DNA of 64,000 nt from Streptomyces sp. NBC_00554 (GCF_041431135.1 NZ_CP107799.1:6386001-6450000); one strand, 5' to 3'; shown: positions 48,905 through 57,797, counted from the first letter of the stretch. The notes: generated from the letters alone by a model not told the origin. A program made the numbers and translations.

Positions 48905-50353
48905 ATGCGCAAGGCGCTCAGATGGCTGCTGGCGCTCACAGTGCTCATAGGCACGTTGAGCACGGCGGGGGCGGCCACCGCCGCCCAGCCGGAGGCCACC
49001 ACCGGCACCAGCACGACCAGTGCGGACATACTGGACAGGCTTCTCGCGATACCCGGGATGAGCCTGGTCCAGGAGAAGCCGTACACCGGCTACCGCTACT
49101 TCGTTCTCAACTACACCCAGCCGATCGACCACCGGCACCCGTCCAAGGGCACGTTCCAGCAGCGCATCACCGTGCTGCACAAGGACACCGCGCGCCCGAC
49201 GGTCTTCTACACCGGCGGCTACTTCGTCTCCACGACGCCCAGCCGCCGCGAGCCGACCCAGATCGTGGACGGCAACCAGATCTCGATGGAGTACCGCTTC
49301 TTCACTCCGTCCCGGCCCGACCCGGCCGACTGGTCCAAGCTCGACATCTGGCAGGCGGCCAGCGACCAGCACCGCATCTTCAAGGCCCTCAAGCCGATCT
49401 ACGACAAGAAGTGGATCTCCACGGGCGGCTCGAAGGGCGGCATGACCGCCACGTACTACGAGCGCTTCTACCCGCGTGACATGGACGGCGTCGTCGCGTA
49501 CGTCGCCCCCAACGACGTGGTGAACAACGAGGACTCGGCCTACGACCGCTTCTTCGCCGGCGTCGGCACCAAGGAGTGCCGCGACCGGCTCAACGCCGTG
49601 CAGCGCGAGGCGCTCGTACGCCGTGAGCCGCTGGAGAAGACGTACGCGGCCTACGCGGCCGAGAACGAGTACACCTTCACCACGATCGGCAGCCTCGACA
49701 AGGCGTACGAAGCGGTCGTCCTCGACTACGTCTGGGGCTTCTGGCAGTACAGCCTGCTGGCCGACTGCGACACGATCCCGGCGGACGCGGTGAACGCCAC
49801 CGACGAGGAGATCTGGACCTCCATCGACACGATCTCCGGGTTCTCCTTCTACACGGACCAGGGCCTGGAGCCGTACACGCCGTACTACTACCAGGCGGGT
49901 ACGCAGCTGGGCGCGCCGACCATCGGGTTCCCGCACATCGAGAAGAGCCTGATCCGCTACGGCTACCAGCCGCCGCGGAACTTCGTGCCGCGGGACATCC
50001 CCATGAAGTTCCAGCCGTCGGCGATGCGTGACGTGGACTCCTGGGTCAAGAACAACGCCAACCACATGCTGTACGTCTACGGCCAGAACGACCCGTGGGG
50101 CGCCGAGCGCTTCCGCCTCGGCAAGGGCGCGCACGACAGTTACGTCTTCACCGCGCCGGGCCTGAACCACGGCGCCAACGTCGCGGGTCTCGTCGCCGAC
50201 GAGAAGGCCCTCGCCACGGCCCGCATCCTCCAGTGGGCGGGCGTCGCCTCGGCGGCGGTCCAGTCGGACCCGGCGGCGGCCAAGCCGCTGGCCAAGTTCG
50301 ACGCGAAGCTCGACCAGCGTGATGTGGAGCGCGAGCCCGCGTTGCGGCCGTAA
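48905..50353 (+). CDS. Secreted serine peptidase, S28/S37 tripeptidyl-aminopeptidase-like
   Basis: The 482-residue protein has a Sec signal (WLLALTVLIGTLSTAGAATA) and an alpha/beta-hydrolase peptidase domain. The nucleophile is in WISTGGSKGGMTATYYE (about 185), with Asp in YGQNDPWGAERF (about 396) and His in APGLNHGANVAG (about 418), a complete triad. The family (PS-10 / S37) releases tripeptides from extracellular proteins, and such peptidases are frequent AdpA targets. The ATG follows GGGGAGGG. Convergent with a lipoprotein gene through a double terminator. Confidence 0.9.
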   Translation: MRKALRWLLALTVLIGTLSTAGAATAAQPEATTGTSTTSADILDRLLAIPGMSLVQEKPYTGYRYFVLNYTQPIDHRHPSKGTFQQRITVLHKDTARPTVFYTGGYFVSTTPSRREPTQIVDGNQISMEYRFFTPSRPDPADWSKLDIWQAASDQHRIFKALKPIYDKKWISTGGSKGGMTATYYERFYPRDMDGVVAYVAPNDVVNNEDSAYDRFFAGVGTKECRDRLNAVQREALVRREPLEKTYAAYAAENEYTFTTIGSLDKAYEAVVLDYVWGFWQYSLLADCDTIPADAVNATDEEIWTSIDTISGFSFYTDQGLEPYTPYYYQAGTQLGAPTIGFPHIEKSLIRYGYQPPRNFVPRDIPMKFQPSAMRDVDSWVKNNANHMLYVYGQNDPWGAERFRLGKGAHDSYVFTAPGLNHGANVAGLVADEKALATARILQWAGVASAAVQSDPAAAKPLAKFDAKLDQRDVEREPALRP

Positions 50354-50360
50354 CTCCCGG

Positions 50361-50436
50361 GCCGCGGACGCACTTCCGTCCGCGGCTGCAACTCCCTTGC
50401 TGCGCCCGCCCGTTCGCTATATCGGGCGGGCGCAGC
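50361..50436. terminator. Two back-to-back terminators
   Basis: GCCGCGGACG (50361-50370) pairs with 50377-50386. GCTGCGCCCGCCCG (50399-50412) pairs perfectly over 14 bases with 50423-50436. The second includes the last codons of the convergent lipoprotein gene (stop at 50417). Confidence 0.8.
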
Positions 50437-51112
50437 CCACCGGCTTTACGCCGCCGAGCTGGACGTACAGCTCGGTCGAGGGCGGGCACTTCGAGCGGTC
50501 CTCGACCGCCGAAGTCACCTTGTACTCCGGGGGTTTGCTGCCCGTGCCGTCGCAGGCGGTCTCGCGGACCTTGCCACTGCCGGAGCTGTAGACGCAGTCG
50601 CCGACGAGGGTGCGGGGGCCTCCTCCGCCGCCCGGGTCGCCGGGGTGCGGCGGTTCGAGCTTGCGCATACAGGCGTAGCCCTGCGGGACCGCGCCGTCGC
50701 CGTCCTCGTCCGAGGCGGGCCGCGTCTCGCTGATGTGCAGGACGAAGTCCGTGTTCGCAGGGCAGGAGGGGCCGTCCGCCACCTTGCCGTCGTAGCGGGC
50801 GACGACCCGCGCGGCCGCCCGTTCGCTGGTGCAGAGCACCTCGGTGAAGCTGGTCGTCCCGAACGAGCTGCACTCGCCGACCGCGAGGAACACGGCGCCG
50901 TAGCCCGAGGGCCGGACCGACGCCGTACCTCCGGCGGGCACGGACGCGGAGGGCTCCGTGGGTCCGGAGGAACTCGACAGCGCGTCGCAGCCGGTGAGTA
51001 TCGACACCGCAAGCGCGCACGTGGACAGCGCGCCCAGCCCTCTCCGTCCCAGCACGCCCCGCCCCGACGTGCTCCGGCCCAGCACGGTATGTGCACCCCG
51101 CATGGCTCGCAT
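50417..51112 (-). CDS. Putative lipoprotein of unknown function
   Basis: The 231 residues start with a lipoprotein signal (LGALSTCALAVSILTGC, cysteine of lipobox LTGC). Then comes a Ser/Pro-rich spacer and a soluble domain with eight or so cysteines in the mature part (e.g. GECSSFG, VLCTSERA, SCPANTD, YACMRKL, GDCVYSS), suggesting several disulfide bonds. Two related halves are possible: both have a C...TD/EL pattern (ADGPSCPANTDFVLHI and DRSKCPPSTELYVQL). ATG 51112 is preceded by GGGGGA. Function unknown. Confidence 0.75.
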   Translation of the reverse strand: MRAMRGAHTVLGRSTSGRGVLGRRGLGALSTCALAVSILTGCDALSSSSGPTEPSASVPAGGTASVRPSGYGAVFLAVGECSSFGTTSFTEVLCTSERAAARVVARYDGKVADGPSCPANTDFVLHISETRPASDEDGDGAVPQGYACMRKLEPPHPGDPGGGGGPRTLVGDCVYSSGSGKVRETACDGTGSKPPEYKVTSAVEDRSKCPPSTELYVQLGGVKPVGCARPI

Positions 51113-51224
51113 TGGCAATCCCCCCGGTACCCCTGCCCAGCGTGACCCGCGACAGCGGACCACGCCAGGCATGTGGGGGGCTTTGCGCCACTTGGGTGGG
51201 GTGCGCCGGGTGTGCGGCGTACGT

Positions 51225-53060
51225 CTAATACGTCAACCCGTGCCCGATCGGATACAGCACCTGCGTCGGATCGTCCGCCCGCTGCACCGGCACCGGCAGC
51301 TCGCCCCGCGGCTCCGCGCGGCCCGCGATCACCCGGGCCGCCGCCCGCAGTTCGACGTCGGTCCAGGAGTACGCCGCCAAGTAGGCCGGGACATCCGGGA
51401 GTTGGGCCACGTCGTACGGGTTGCGGACGGCGACCGCGATGACCGGGACGCCGGTGCCGAGAAGCTGGCTGACCAGGGTCTTCTGGGAGCTGGTCGCCGA
51501 CACGTTGTACGTCCCGACGACCACCGCGTCCGCCTCGCCGGCCGCCGTGACCGCGCGGGCGATCGTCGCGGCCGAGGGTGCCGTCCCGGTGGACAGTGCC
51601 GTCGCCGTGAAGCCCAGCTCGGTGAGGGCCCTGGCGAGGACCGTGGTGGGCGGTCCGTCACTGCCGGACGGGGAGGCCGGGTCGGCGCCGACGACCAGCA
51701 CCCTGGGGGAGCGGCGACGGGAGAGCGGCAGCAGGTCGTCCTTGTTGACCAGCAGCGTCGTCGTGCGCTCGGCGATCCGGTCGGCGGCCCTGAGGTGTGC
51801 CGCCGTGCCGACGGAGCGGTCGACACCGGCGTCGGTGACGTACGGGTTCTTGAGCAGCCCCAACTTCGACTTGAGACGGAGGACGCGCAGGATCGACTCG
51901 TCGAGGCGGGCCTCGGTCAGCTCGCCGTCCCGCACGGCCTTGAGGACGGCGTTCCAGGCGATGTCGAGGGAGGGCGGGTTGAGGAGCTGGTCGACACCGG
52001 CCTTGAGGGCGAGCACGGGGACGCGGTCGTCGCCGTACTTCGTGCGTACGCCCTCCATGCCGAGCGAGTCGGTCACCACGACGCCGTCGTAACCGAGTTC
52101 GCCGCGCAGGATGCCGGTGAGGATCACCGGCGAGAGCGTGGCCGGGTCACCGGAGTCGTCCAGGGCCGGGACCATGATGTGCGCGGTCATGATCGAGTCG
52201 ATGCCGGCGCGGATGGCGGCCCGGAAGGGCGTGGCGTCGAGGGTCCCCCACAGCTCCCGGCTGTGCGTGATGACCGGGAAGCCGTAGTGGCTGTCGACGG
52301 CGGTGTCCCCGTGCCCCGGGAAGTGCTTGGCCGTGGCCGCGACATCCGCGCCCTGATACCCCTTCACCTGGGCGGCGACCAGCTCCGCCACGGCGTCCGG
52401 GTCGGCACCGAAGGAACGTACGCCGATGACCGGGTTGGCCGGGTTCACGTTCACGTCGGCGACCGGGGCGTAGTCCTGGCGGATGCCGAGCGCGTGCAGT
52501 TCGGCGCCCGCGATCCGGCCGGCCGTACGGGCGTCGCCCCGCGAGCCTCCCGCACCCAGGGCCATCGCACCCGGGAGCAGCGTCGCGGGCTTGCCCACCC
52601 GTGCCACTATCCCGTGTTCCTGGTCGGTCGAGATGAGGACGGGCAGGCCGTGGGGCTGTTCCAGGGAGGCCTGCTGGATCCCGTTCGAAAGGCCCGCGAT
52701 CTGGTGCGGATCACGGGTGTTGTGCGCCCACGCGAAGTAGATGATCCCGCCGACGCGATACTTGGCGATCAGCTCGGCGGCCGTCCTGACGCCGATCTCC
52801 TTGAGGTTGGCATCGATGTCGGCCTGGTCGGGCGCGGTCGCCGAGTGGCCGTACACCCGCATCACGAAGAGCTGTCCGACCTTCTCCTCCAGCGTCATAC
52901 GGGAGATGAGGGCGCGGAGTTCCTTGTCGTCGGGTGGGCCGGCGTACGCGCTTGTGCCGGTGGCGAGGGCGGCGGTGACGCCCGCCGTGGCGGCGAGAAC
53001 GGTACGTCTGGACGGTCTGGTCCTGCTGGGGGTGGTGCTTCCCGTGCTGGAGTCGCGCAC
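51225..53060 (-). CDS. Tat-exported GH3 beta-N-acetylglucosaminidase (NagZ-like)
   Basis: The 611 residues begin with a twin-arginine signal (PSRRTVLAATAGVTAALATG). The GH3 barrel (about 45-370) shows the NagZ-type KHFPGHGDTAVDSH motif, which supplies the catalytic His/Asp dyad, and the nucleophile Asp in GVVVTDSLGMEG. A GH3 C-terminal domain (about 400-600) follows, unlike one-domain NagZ of Gram-negatives. It should release terminal GlcNAc from cell-wall or chitin fragments. The GTG start at 53060 has AAGGAG at good spacing. Possible operators lie upstream (53084-53120). Confidence 0.93.
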   Translation of the reverse strand: MRDSSTGSTTPSRTRPSRRTVLAATAGVTAALATGTSAYAGPPDDKELRALISRMTLEEKVGQLFVMRVYGHSATAPDQADIDANLKEIGVRTAAELIAKYRVGGIIYFAWAHNTRDPHQIAGLSNGIQQASLEQPHGLPVLISTDQEHGIVARVGKPATLLPGAMALGAGGSRGDARTAGRIAGAELHALGIRQDYAPVADVNVNPANPVIGVRSFGADPDAVAELVAAQVKGYQGADVAATAKHFPGHGDTAVDSHYGFPVITHSRELWGTLDATPFRAAIRAGIDSIMTAHIMVPALDDSGDPATLSPVILTGILRGELGYDGVVVTDSLGMEGVRTKYGDDRVPVLALKAGVDQLLNPPSLDIAWNAVLKAVRDGELTEARLDESILRVLRLKSKLGLLKNPYVTDAGVDRSVGTAAHLRAADRIAERTTTLLVNKDDLLPLSRRRSPRVLVVGADPASPSGSDGPPTTVLARALTELGFTATALSTGTAPSAATIARAVTAAGEADAVVVGTYNVSATSSQKTLVSQLLGTGVPVIAVAVRNPYDVAQLPDVPAYLAAYSWTDVELRAAARVIAGRAEPRGELPVPVQRADDPTQVLYPIGHGLTY

Positions 53061-53518
53061 GTGGCGCTCCTTCCCTCATGAAGGAAACTTCCGAGGAGTC
53101 ACGAATATCCGGGAAGTTTCTTCCAGTCAAGGGTGTGCGCATTGACGCGCGGCGGATCGCGGTGGGGGTCGTCACCGGCGCTGTTGGAGGGGGGCGCGCC
53201 GGTGACGACATGCTGCCGGCCGCAGGCGGCGGAGAGGGTAAGTCAGCTTTCGCAGCCAGCAGCGATGCCGACACCGCTCTGCGGAGACTCATCCGACAGC
53301 GTGCGGATTGGACGGGCCGACGGGGATCCGGGTTCCCCGGATTCACCGGAACCCTGGAAGTTGGGACGGAGGAGACAACTGTGGCACCCGCCCCCCCCGC
53401 TGTGGGCATGCGTGCCGCTAGGGGCGGCACGGGTGGGCACAGCGGCACCCCGCAAGCGCCGGGCCACGCGACCCACCCCGACGGCAACCCCCACCCCGGG
53501 CAACCGGCAATCAGAACC
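53061..53518. promoter_or_regulatory. GH3 promoter region with inverted repeat; rest empty
   Basis: GAAACTTCC (53084-53092) and GGAAGTTTC (53112-53120) are exact inverted 9-mers with 19 bases between them, 24-60 bases before the GH3 start. GGAAACTTTCC-like motifs are typical of RpiR/ROK-regulated amino-sugar genes in actinobacteria. The remaining stretch to 53518 has no gene I can support, although it has a GGAGGAG at 53368-53374 before a GTG at 53381, whose frame runs antisense into the LysR gene. A weak hairpin lies at 53328-53357. Confidence 0.45.
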
Positions 53519-54436
53519 TCAGCCGGACCGCCGCTCGGACACAGACGCCCAATGCCCCTGCAAGGTCCGCACCATCTCCGCGATAGCGGGCCGCCGAGAA
53601 GCCCCAGTACGCCACAACGCGTACAACCGCCGCACCGGCATGGGATCGAGAGCCACTTCCACAACCCCCTCGGGAAGCACCCCCCGCCCAAGCCGAGGAA
53701 TCAGCGCAACCCCCAACCCCGCCGCGACAAGCGCAACAAGCGTCGGATTCTCATCGGCCTGATGCACGATCTCCGGCTCACACCCCGCCCCCCGCAACGT
53801 CCGCACCAGCCACTCATGACACACCCGCCCCGGCGGCTGACAGATCCACCGCTCCCCCTGAAGATCCTCCCGCTGCACGGCAGACCGCCCGGCGAACGGA
53901 TGCCCGGCCGGCACCAGCAGATCGCACAGATCGTCCCCGATCACCGCCTGCTCCACCCCCTCGGGCGCAGGCAACGGCGCGATGTCCCAGTCGTGCGCGA
54001 CAGCCATGTCCACCGCCCCCTTGGCGACCAGATCGACGGAGAGATGCGGATCGACCTCGGTCAGCCGGGTGTCCAGCGCGGGATGCCGCCGCGCGAGATC
54101 CGCGAGTACGCCGGGCAGCAGCCCCCGCGCCGCCGACGCGAACGCGGCCACAGTCAGCCGCCCCGCAGGCAGCCCGCGCCGCTCCTCCAGCTCGGTCTCG
54201 GTGCGCTCGACGATGGACAGCAACTCCTGTGCGGCGGCGGCCAGATGATGCGCCTGCTCGGTGAGCCGTACGCCCCGCCCCTGCCGTTCCAGAAGTACGG
54301 TCCTGGTCTCCCGTTCCAGCTTCGCGATCTGCTGGGAGACGGCGGACGGCGTGTACCCGAGCGCGGCCGCGGCGGCACCGACGGTGCCGTGGACGGAGAC
54401 GGCGTGCAGGGCGCGCAGGCGTTGGAGATCGAGCAC
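53519..54436 (-). CDS. LysR-family transcriptional regulator
   Basis: The 305 residues have the LysR wHTH at about 3-60 (LQRLRALHAVSVHGTVGAAA; YTPSAVSQQIAKLERE) and a LysR substrate-binding domain. I chose GTG 54436 (MLDLQRLRALH), which has GGGAG at correct spacing; GTG 54469 is an alternative with no site. It is divergent from an EamA exporter, which it likely regulates, possibly through the palindrome CTTACGTAAG at 54470-54479. Confidence 0.88.
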   Translation of the reverse strand: MLDLQRLRALHAVSVHGTVGAAAAALGYTPSAVSQQIAKLERETRTVLLERQGRGVRLTEQAHHLAAAAQELLSIVERTETELEERRGLPAGRLTVAAFASAARGLLPGVLADLARRHPALDTRLTEVDPHLSVDLVAKGAVDMAVAHDWDIAPLPAPEGVEQAVIGDDLCDLLVPAGHPFAGRSAVQREDLQGERWICQPPGRVCHEWLVRTLRGAGCEPEIVHQADENPTLVALVAAGLGVALIPRLGRGVLPEGVVEVALDPMPVRRLYALWRTGASRRPAIAEMVRTLQGHWASVSERRSG

Positions 54437-54469
54437 GGGGACTCCCGGGGGGTGCGGCGACGCAGCCAC

Positions 54470-54479
54470 CTTACGTAAG
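54470..54479. promoter_or_regulatory. 10-bp palindrome CTTACGTAAG in the LysR/EamA promoter
   Basis: A perfect palindrome in the 112-bp divergent gap, beside the alternative LysR start. It fits a LysR-type autoregulation site, though the usual T-N11-A could lie elsewhere. Confidence 0.35.
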
Positions 54480-54548
54480 CATCGCTACATCCGACCATGC
54501 AGATATCCGCGCTGGTGCTACACGGTGCGCAAGCCCGATGCTCGAACC

Positions 54549-55469
54549 ATGCGACCCACCCACACCGTCCTCGCCGTCCTCGTCGCCGCCGTCTGGGGCG
54601 TGAACTTCACGGTCATCGAGATCGGCCTCGACCACTTCCCGCCCCTTCTCTTCTCGGCCCTCCGCTTCCTGGTGGCCGCCCTGCCCGCGGTCTTCTTCGT
54701 GGGCCGCCCGAAGGTGGCGTGGAAGTGGATCGTGGCGGTGGGCCTCGTACTGGGCGTCGCGAAGTTCGGCCTGCTCTTCATCGGCATGGACGCGGGCATG
54801 CCGGCCGGCCTGTCCTCCCTCGTACTCCAGATCCAGGCCGTGTTCACCGCGCTGATCGCCATCACGTTCCTCGGCGAACGCCTCACCGGCGTAAGGCTGT
54901 TGGGCATGGCAGTGGCACTCTGCGGGGTGTGCCTGGCCGCCGTGGACGAGGGCGCGGCCGGCCCCCTCGGTGCCTTCGCCCTGGTCATCGCGGCCGCCGC
55001 CTGCTGGGGCCTGTCCAACGTCCTCACCCGCAAGGCGTCCCCGCCGGACGCGCTGAACTTCATGGTGTGGGTCAGCACCGTCCCCGTACTGCCCCTGCTC
55101 GGCCTCTCCCTCCTCACCGAGGGCCCGTCCCGCGACCTCGCCGCGCTGCGCGCCCTGGACTGGCAGGGCGCGGGCGTCGTGGTCTACGTCGCCTGGATCA
55201 CCACGGTCTTCGGCTTCGGCGCCTGGGGCTGGCTGCTGCACCGCCACCCCGCGTCCACGGTGGCCCCCTTCTCCCTCCTGGTCCCGGTCTTCGGGATGTC
55301 GTCCGCGGCGGTCTTCCTCGGCGAGTCGATCAGCCCGCTGCGGTGGGGAGCGGCCGCACTGCTGGTGGGAGGGGTGGGGCTGACCTCCCTGGCGACGGGG
55401 AAGAGCCGGAGCGCGAGGGTCCACTTGGCGGACGTTCCAGCGCCGGGGCAGGTCAAGGAGCCAGCATGA
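54549..55469 (+). CDS. EamA/DMT-family exporter
   Basis: The 306 residues contain about ten membrane helices in two EamA repeats, each ending in the conserved pattern (FTALIAITFLGERLTGVRLLG; FGMSSAAVFLGESISPLRWG). These exporters move amino acids or small metabolites. ATG 54549 has no strong ribosome binding site. It ends four bases before the EPSP synthase start, so the two are translationally coupled, and LysR lies upstream. Confidence 0.9.
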   Translation: MRPTHTVLAVLVAAVWGVNFTVIEIGLDHFPPLLFSALRFLVAALPAVFFVGRPKVAWKWIVAVGLVLGVAKFGLLFIGMDAGMPAGLSSLVLQIQAVFTALIAITFLGERLTGVRLLGMAVALCGVCLAAVDEGAAGPLGAFALVIAAAACWGLSNVLTRKASPPDALNFMVWVSTVPVLPLLGLSLLTEGPSRDLAALRALDWQGAGVVVYVAWITTVFGFGAWGWLLHRHPASTVAPFSLLVPVFGMSSAAVFLGESISPLRWGAAALLVGGVGLTSLATGKSRSARVHLADVPAPGQVKEPA

Positions 55470-55473
55470 CCCC

Positions 55474-56709
55474 ATGGCCGCAGTCGACATCCCCGGTTCC
55501 AAGTCCATCACCGCACGCGCCCTCTTCCTCGCCGCGGCGGCCGACGGTGTCACCACACTGACCCGCCCGCTCCGCTCGGACGACACCGAGGGTTTCGCCG
55601 AGGGCCTGCTGCGGCTCGGCTACCGCGTCGGCCGGACCCCGGACGCCTGGCACGTCGACGGCCGCCCGCAGGGCCCCGCGGCCACGGAGGCGGACGTGTA
55701 CTGCCGGGACGGCGCGACCACCGCCCGCTTCCTCCCCACCCTGGCCGCCGCGGGCCACGGCACCTACCGCTTCGACGCCTCCGCACAGATGCGCCGCCGC
55801 CCACTGGCCCCGCTGACGAACGCGCTCCGCGACCTCGGCGTCGACCTCCGGCACGAGGAGGCGGAGGGCCACCACCCGCTGCGGATCGCGGCGGCGGGGG
55901 TCGAGGGCGGTGACGTGGTCCTCGACGCGGGCCAGTCCTCGCAGTACCTGACGGCCCTGCTCCTGCTAGGCCCGCTGACCCGCAAGGGCCTGCGCATCAC
56001 GGTCACGGACCTGGTCTCGGCGCCGTACGTCGAGATCACGCTCGCGATGATGCGGGCGTTCGGGGCGGATGTACGACGTGACGGCGACGTCTTCGTCGTC
56101 GAGCCCGGCGGCTACCGCGCCACCACCTACGCCATCGAACCCGACGCCTCCACCGCGAGTTACTTCTTCGCGGCGGCCGCGCTGACCGGCCGCGAGGTCA
56201 CGGTGAAGGGCCTCGGCGAGGGCGCGCTCCAGGGCGACCTGGGGTTCGTGGACGTACTGCGGCGGATGGGCGCGCGCGTGGAAGTGGGTTCCGACCGTAC
56301 GACGGTCACGGGCACCGGCGAGCTGCGCGGCCTCACGGTCAACATGCGCGACATCTCCGACACCATGCCGACCCTCGCCGCCCTCGCCCCCTTCGCCTCG
56401 GGCCCGGTCCGCATCGAGGACGTCGCCAACACACGGGTCAAGGAGTGCGATCGCCTGGAGGCCTGCGCGGAGAACCTCCGACGCCTGGGGATCCGGGTGG
56501 AGACGGGCCCGGACTGGATCGAGATCCACCCGGGCACTCCCGTCGCGGCAACCCCGGTCACGACATACGGCGACCACCGCATCGTCATGTCCTTCGCGGT
56601 GACCGGACTCCGCGTGCCCGGCATCTCCTTCGACGACCCCGGCTGCGTACGGAAGACGTTCCCGGGGTTCCACGAGGCGTTCGCGGAGTGGGCGACGGCG
56701 ACGAGCTGA
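55474..56709 (+). CDS. aroA: EPSP synthase (3-phosphoshikimate 1-carboxyvinyltransferase), divergent type
   Basis: The enzyme joins shikimate-3-phosphate and PEP in the shikimate pathway. The 411 residues retain the main active-site motifs: PGSKS at residue 7, DASAQMRRRPLAPL (about 105), GQSSQYLTALLLL, RVKECDRLEA (about 325) and DHRIVMSF (about 368), plus a terminal RKTFPGF. The PEP loop, class I GNAGTAMRP, is here RDGATTARFL, so the position equivalent to E. coli Gly96 is Ala. Coupling to an exporter and not to other aro genes suggests a paralogue, not necessarily the housekeeping copy. Confidence 0.9.
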   Translation: MAAVDIPGSKSITARALFLAAAADGVTTLTRPLRSDDTEGFAEGLLRLGYRVGRTPDAWHVDGRPQGPAATEADVYCRDGATTARFLPTLAAAGHGTYRFDASAQMRRRPLAPLTNALRDLGVDLRHEEAEGHHPLRIAAAGVEGGDVVLDAGQSSQYLTALLLLGPLTRKGLRITVTDLVSAPYVEITLAMMRAFGADVRRDGDVFVVEPGGYRATTYAIEPDASTASYFFAAAALTGREVTVKGLGEGALQGDLGFVDVLRRMGARVEVGSDRTTVTGTGELRGLTVNMRDISDTMPTLAALAPFASGPVRIEDVANTRVKECDRLEACAENLRRLGIRVETGPDWIEIHPGTPVAATPVTTYGDHRIVMSFAVTGLRVPGISFDDPGCVRKTFPGFHEAFAEWATATS

Positions 56710-56724
56710 ACGGGTCCGGCGATG

Positions 56725-56778
56725 GCCCCCCCCAAAGGGGCGCGGGGAACTGCGCGACCAGCCACAACGAACCCGCAG
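56725..56778 (+). repeat. Dispersed 3'-end element, copy B
   Basis: A C-run with AAAGGGGCGCGGGG is followed by the GGGGAACTGCGCGACCAGCC tail and CACAACG, CCCGCAG. It is nearly identical to copy A and sits after the EPSP synthase gene in the same orientation, before convergent hemC. Confidence 0.65.
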
Positions 56779-56805
56779 GCGACGCACCGGAATCCAGCGG
56801 AGCGC

Positions 56806-57741
56806 TCAGTGCGGGATGTTGTCGATGAGTTCCCGCGCCCCCTGGCGCAGCAGGGCAACGGCGACGGACGTGCCCAGCGTCGCGGGGTCGAGGCGGCCCG
56901 CCCACTCGTGGGCGTTGAGCACGGTCTTGCCGTCCGGGGTGAACACGCAGGCCCGCAGGGACAGTTCGCCGCCGCGCTCGGACTTCGCGTAGCCGGCGAT
57001 CGGTGAGTTGCAGTGGCCCTGGAGGACATGCAGGAACATGCGCTCGGCGGTGGCCTCACGGTGCGTGGCCGGATCGCCGAGATCGCTGACGGTCTCGATC
57101 ACGGCCGTGTCGCCCTCGCGGCACTGCAGGGCGAGGATGCCCGCGCCGATCGGCGGCATCATCGTCTCGGGCGACAGGATCTCGGTGATCACGTCCGCAC
57201 GACCGATGCGTTCGAGGCCGGACACCGCGAGCAGCAGGGCGTCCGCCTCACCGGCCGCCAGCTTCGCCAGGCGCCGGTTGGCGTTCCCCCGGAACGGCAC
57301 ACAGTCCAGGTGCGGATGGGAGGCGGCGAGCTGCGCGACGCGGCGCACGGAGGAGGTGCCGATCCGGGTGCCCGGCGGCAGCTCGTCGAGGGTGAGCCCG
57401 CCGGGGTGGATCAGGGCGTCGCGGATGTCGTCCCGCGCGAGGAAGGCGGCGAACATCGTCCCGGCAGGCAGCGGCCGGTCCGCGGGGATGTCCTTGACGC
57501 AGTGCACCGCGAGATCCGCCTCGCCCGCCAGCAGCGCGGCGTCCACCTCCTTGGTGAACGCCCCCTTGCCCTCGACCTGGGCCAGATCGCCCATCCACTT
57601 GTCACCGGTCGTCTTCACGGGGACGACCTCGGTGCGGATGCCGGGGTGGAGCACGGCCAGTTCGGCTCGGACCCGCTCCACCTGGGCCAGCGCCATCGGC
57701 GAGTCGCGGGAGACGATACGGATGAGTTCCGGGACGGTCAT
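56806..57741 (-). CDS. hemC: Hydroxymethylbilane synthase (porphobilinogen deaminase), isolated copy
   Basis: HemC joins four porphobilinogens to hydroxymethylbilane in heme, siroheme and cobalamin synthesis. The 311 residues keep the essential features: VHCVKDIPADRP with catalytic Asp (about 85), GTSSVRRVAQ, FRGNANRRLAKL, and Cys242-equivalent in LQGHCNSPIAG (dipyrromethane cofactor). It is the complete enzyme. In Streptomyces the housekeeping hemC sits with other hem genes; here it stands alone, suggesting a second copy. ATG 57741 or GTG 57750 is the start. Confidence 0.92.
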   Translation of the reverse strand: MTVPELIRIVSRDSPMALAQVERVRAELAVLHPGIRTEVVPVKTTGDKWMGDLAQVEGKGAFTKEVDAALLAGEADLAVHCVKDIPADRPLPAGTMFAAFLARDDIRDALIHPGGLTLDELPPGTRIGTSSVRRVAQLAASHPHLDCVPFRGNANRRLAKLAAGEADALLLAVSGLERIGRADVITEILSPETMMPPIGAGILALQCREGDTAVIETVSDLGDPATHREATAERMFLHVLQGHCNSPIAGYAKSERGGELSLRACVFTPDGKTVLNAHEWAGRLDPATLGTSVAVALLRQGARELIDNIPH

Positions 57742-57797
57742 GGCGTCCACGGTAACCGCCTGACACCCGCACCGGGATCCACGTACGCTCGTTCGCC

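Noticed and set aside
53381..54478. Possible gene starting at GTG 53381 after a strong GGAGGAG
   Set aside because: The frame runs antisense through the LysR gene and is Pro/His/Arg-rich with no domain. It may be a remnant start only.
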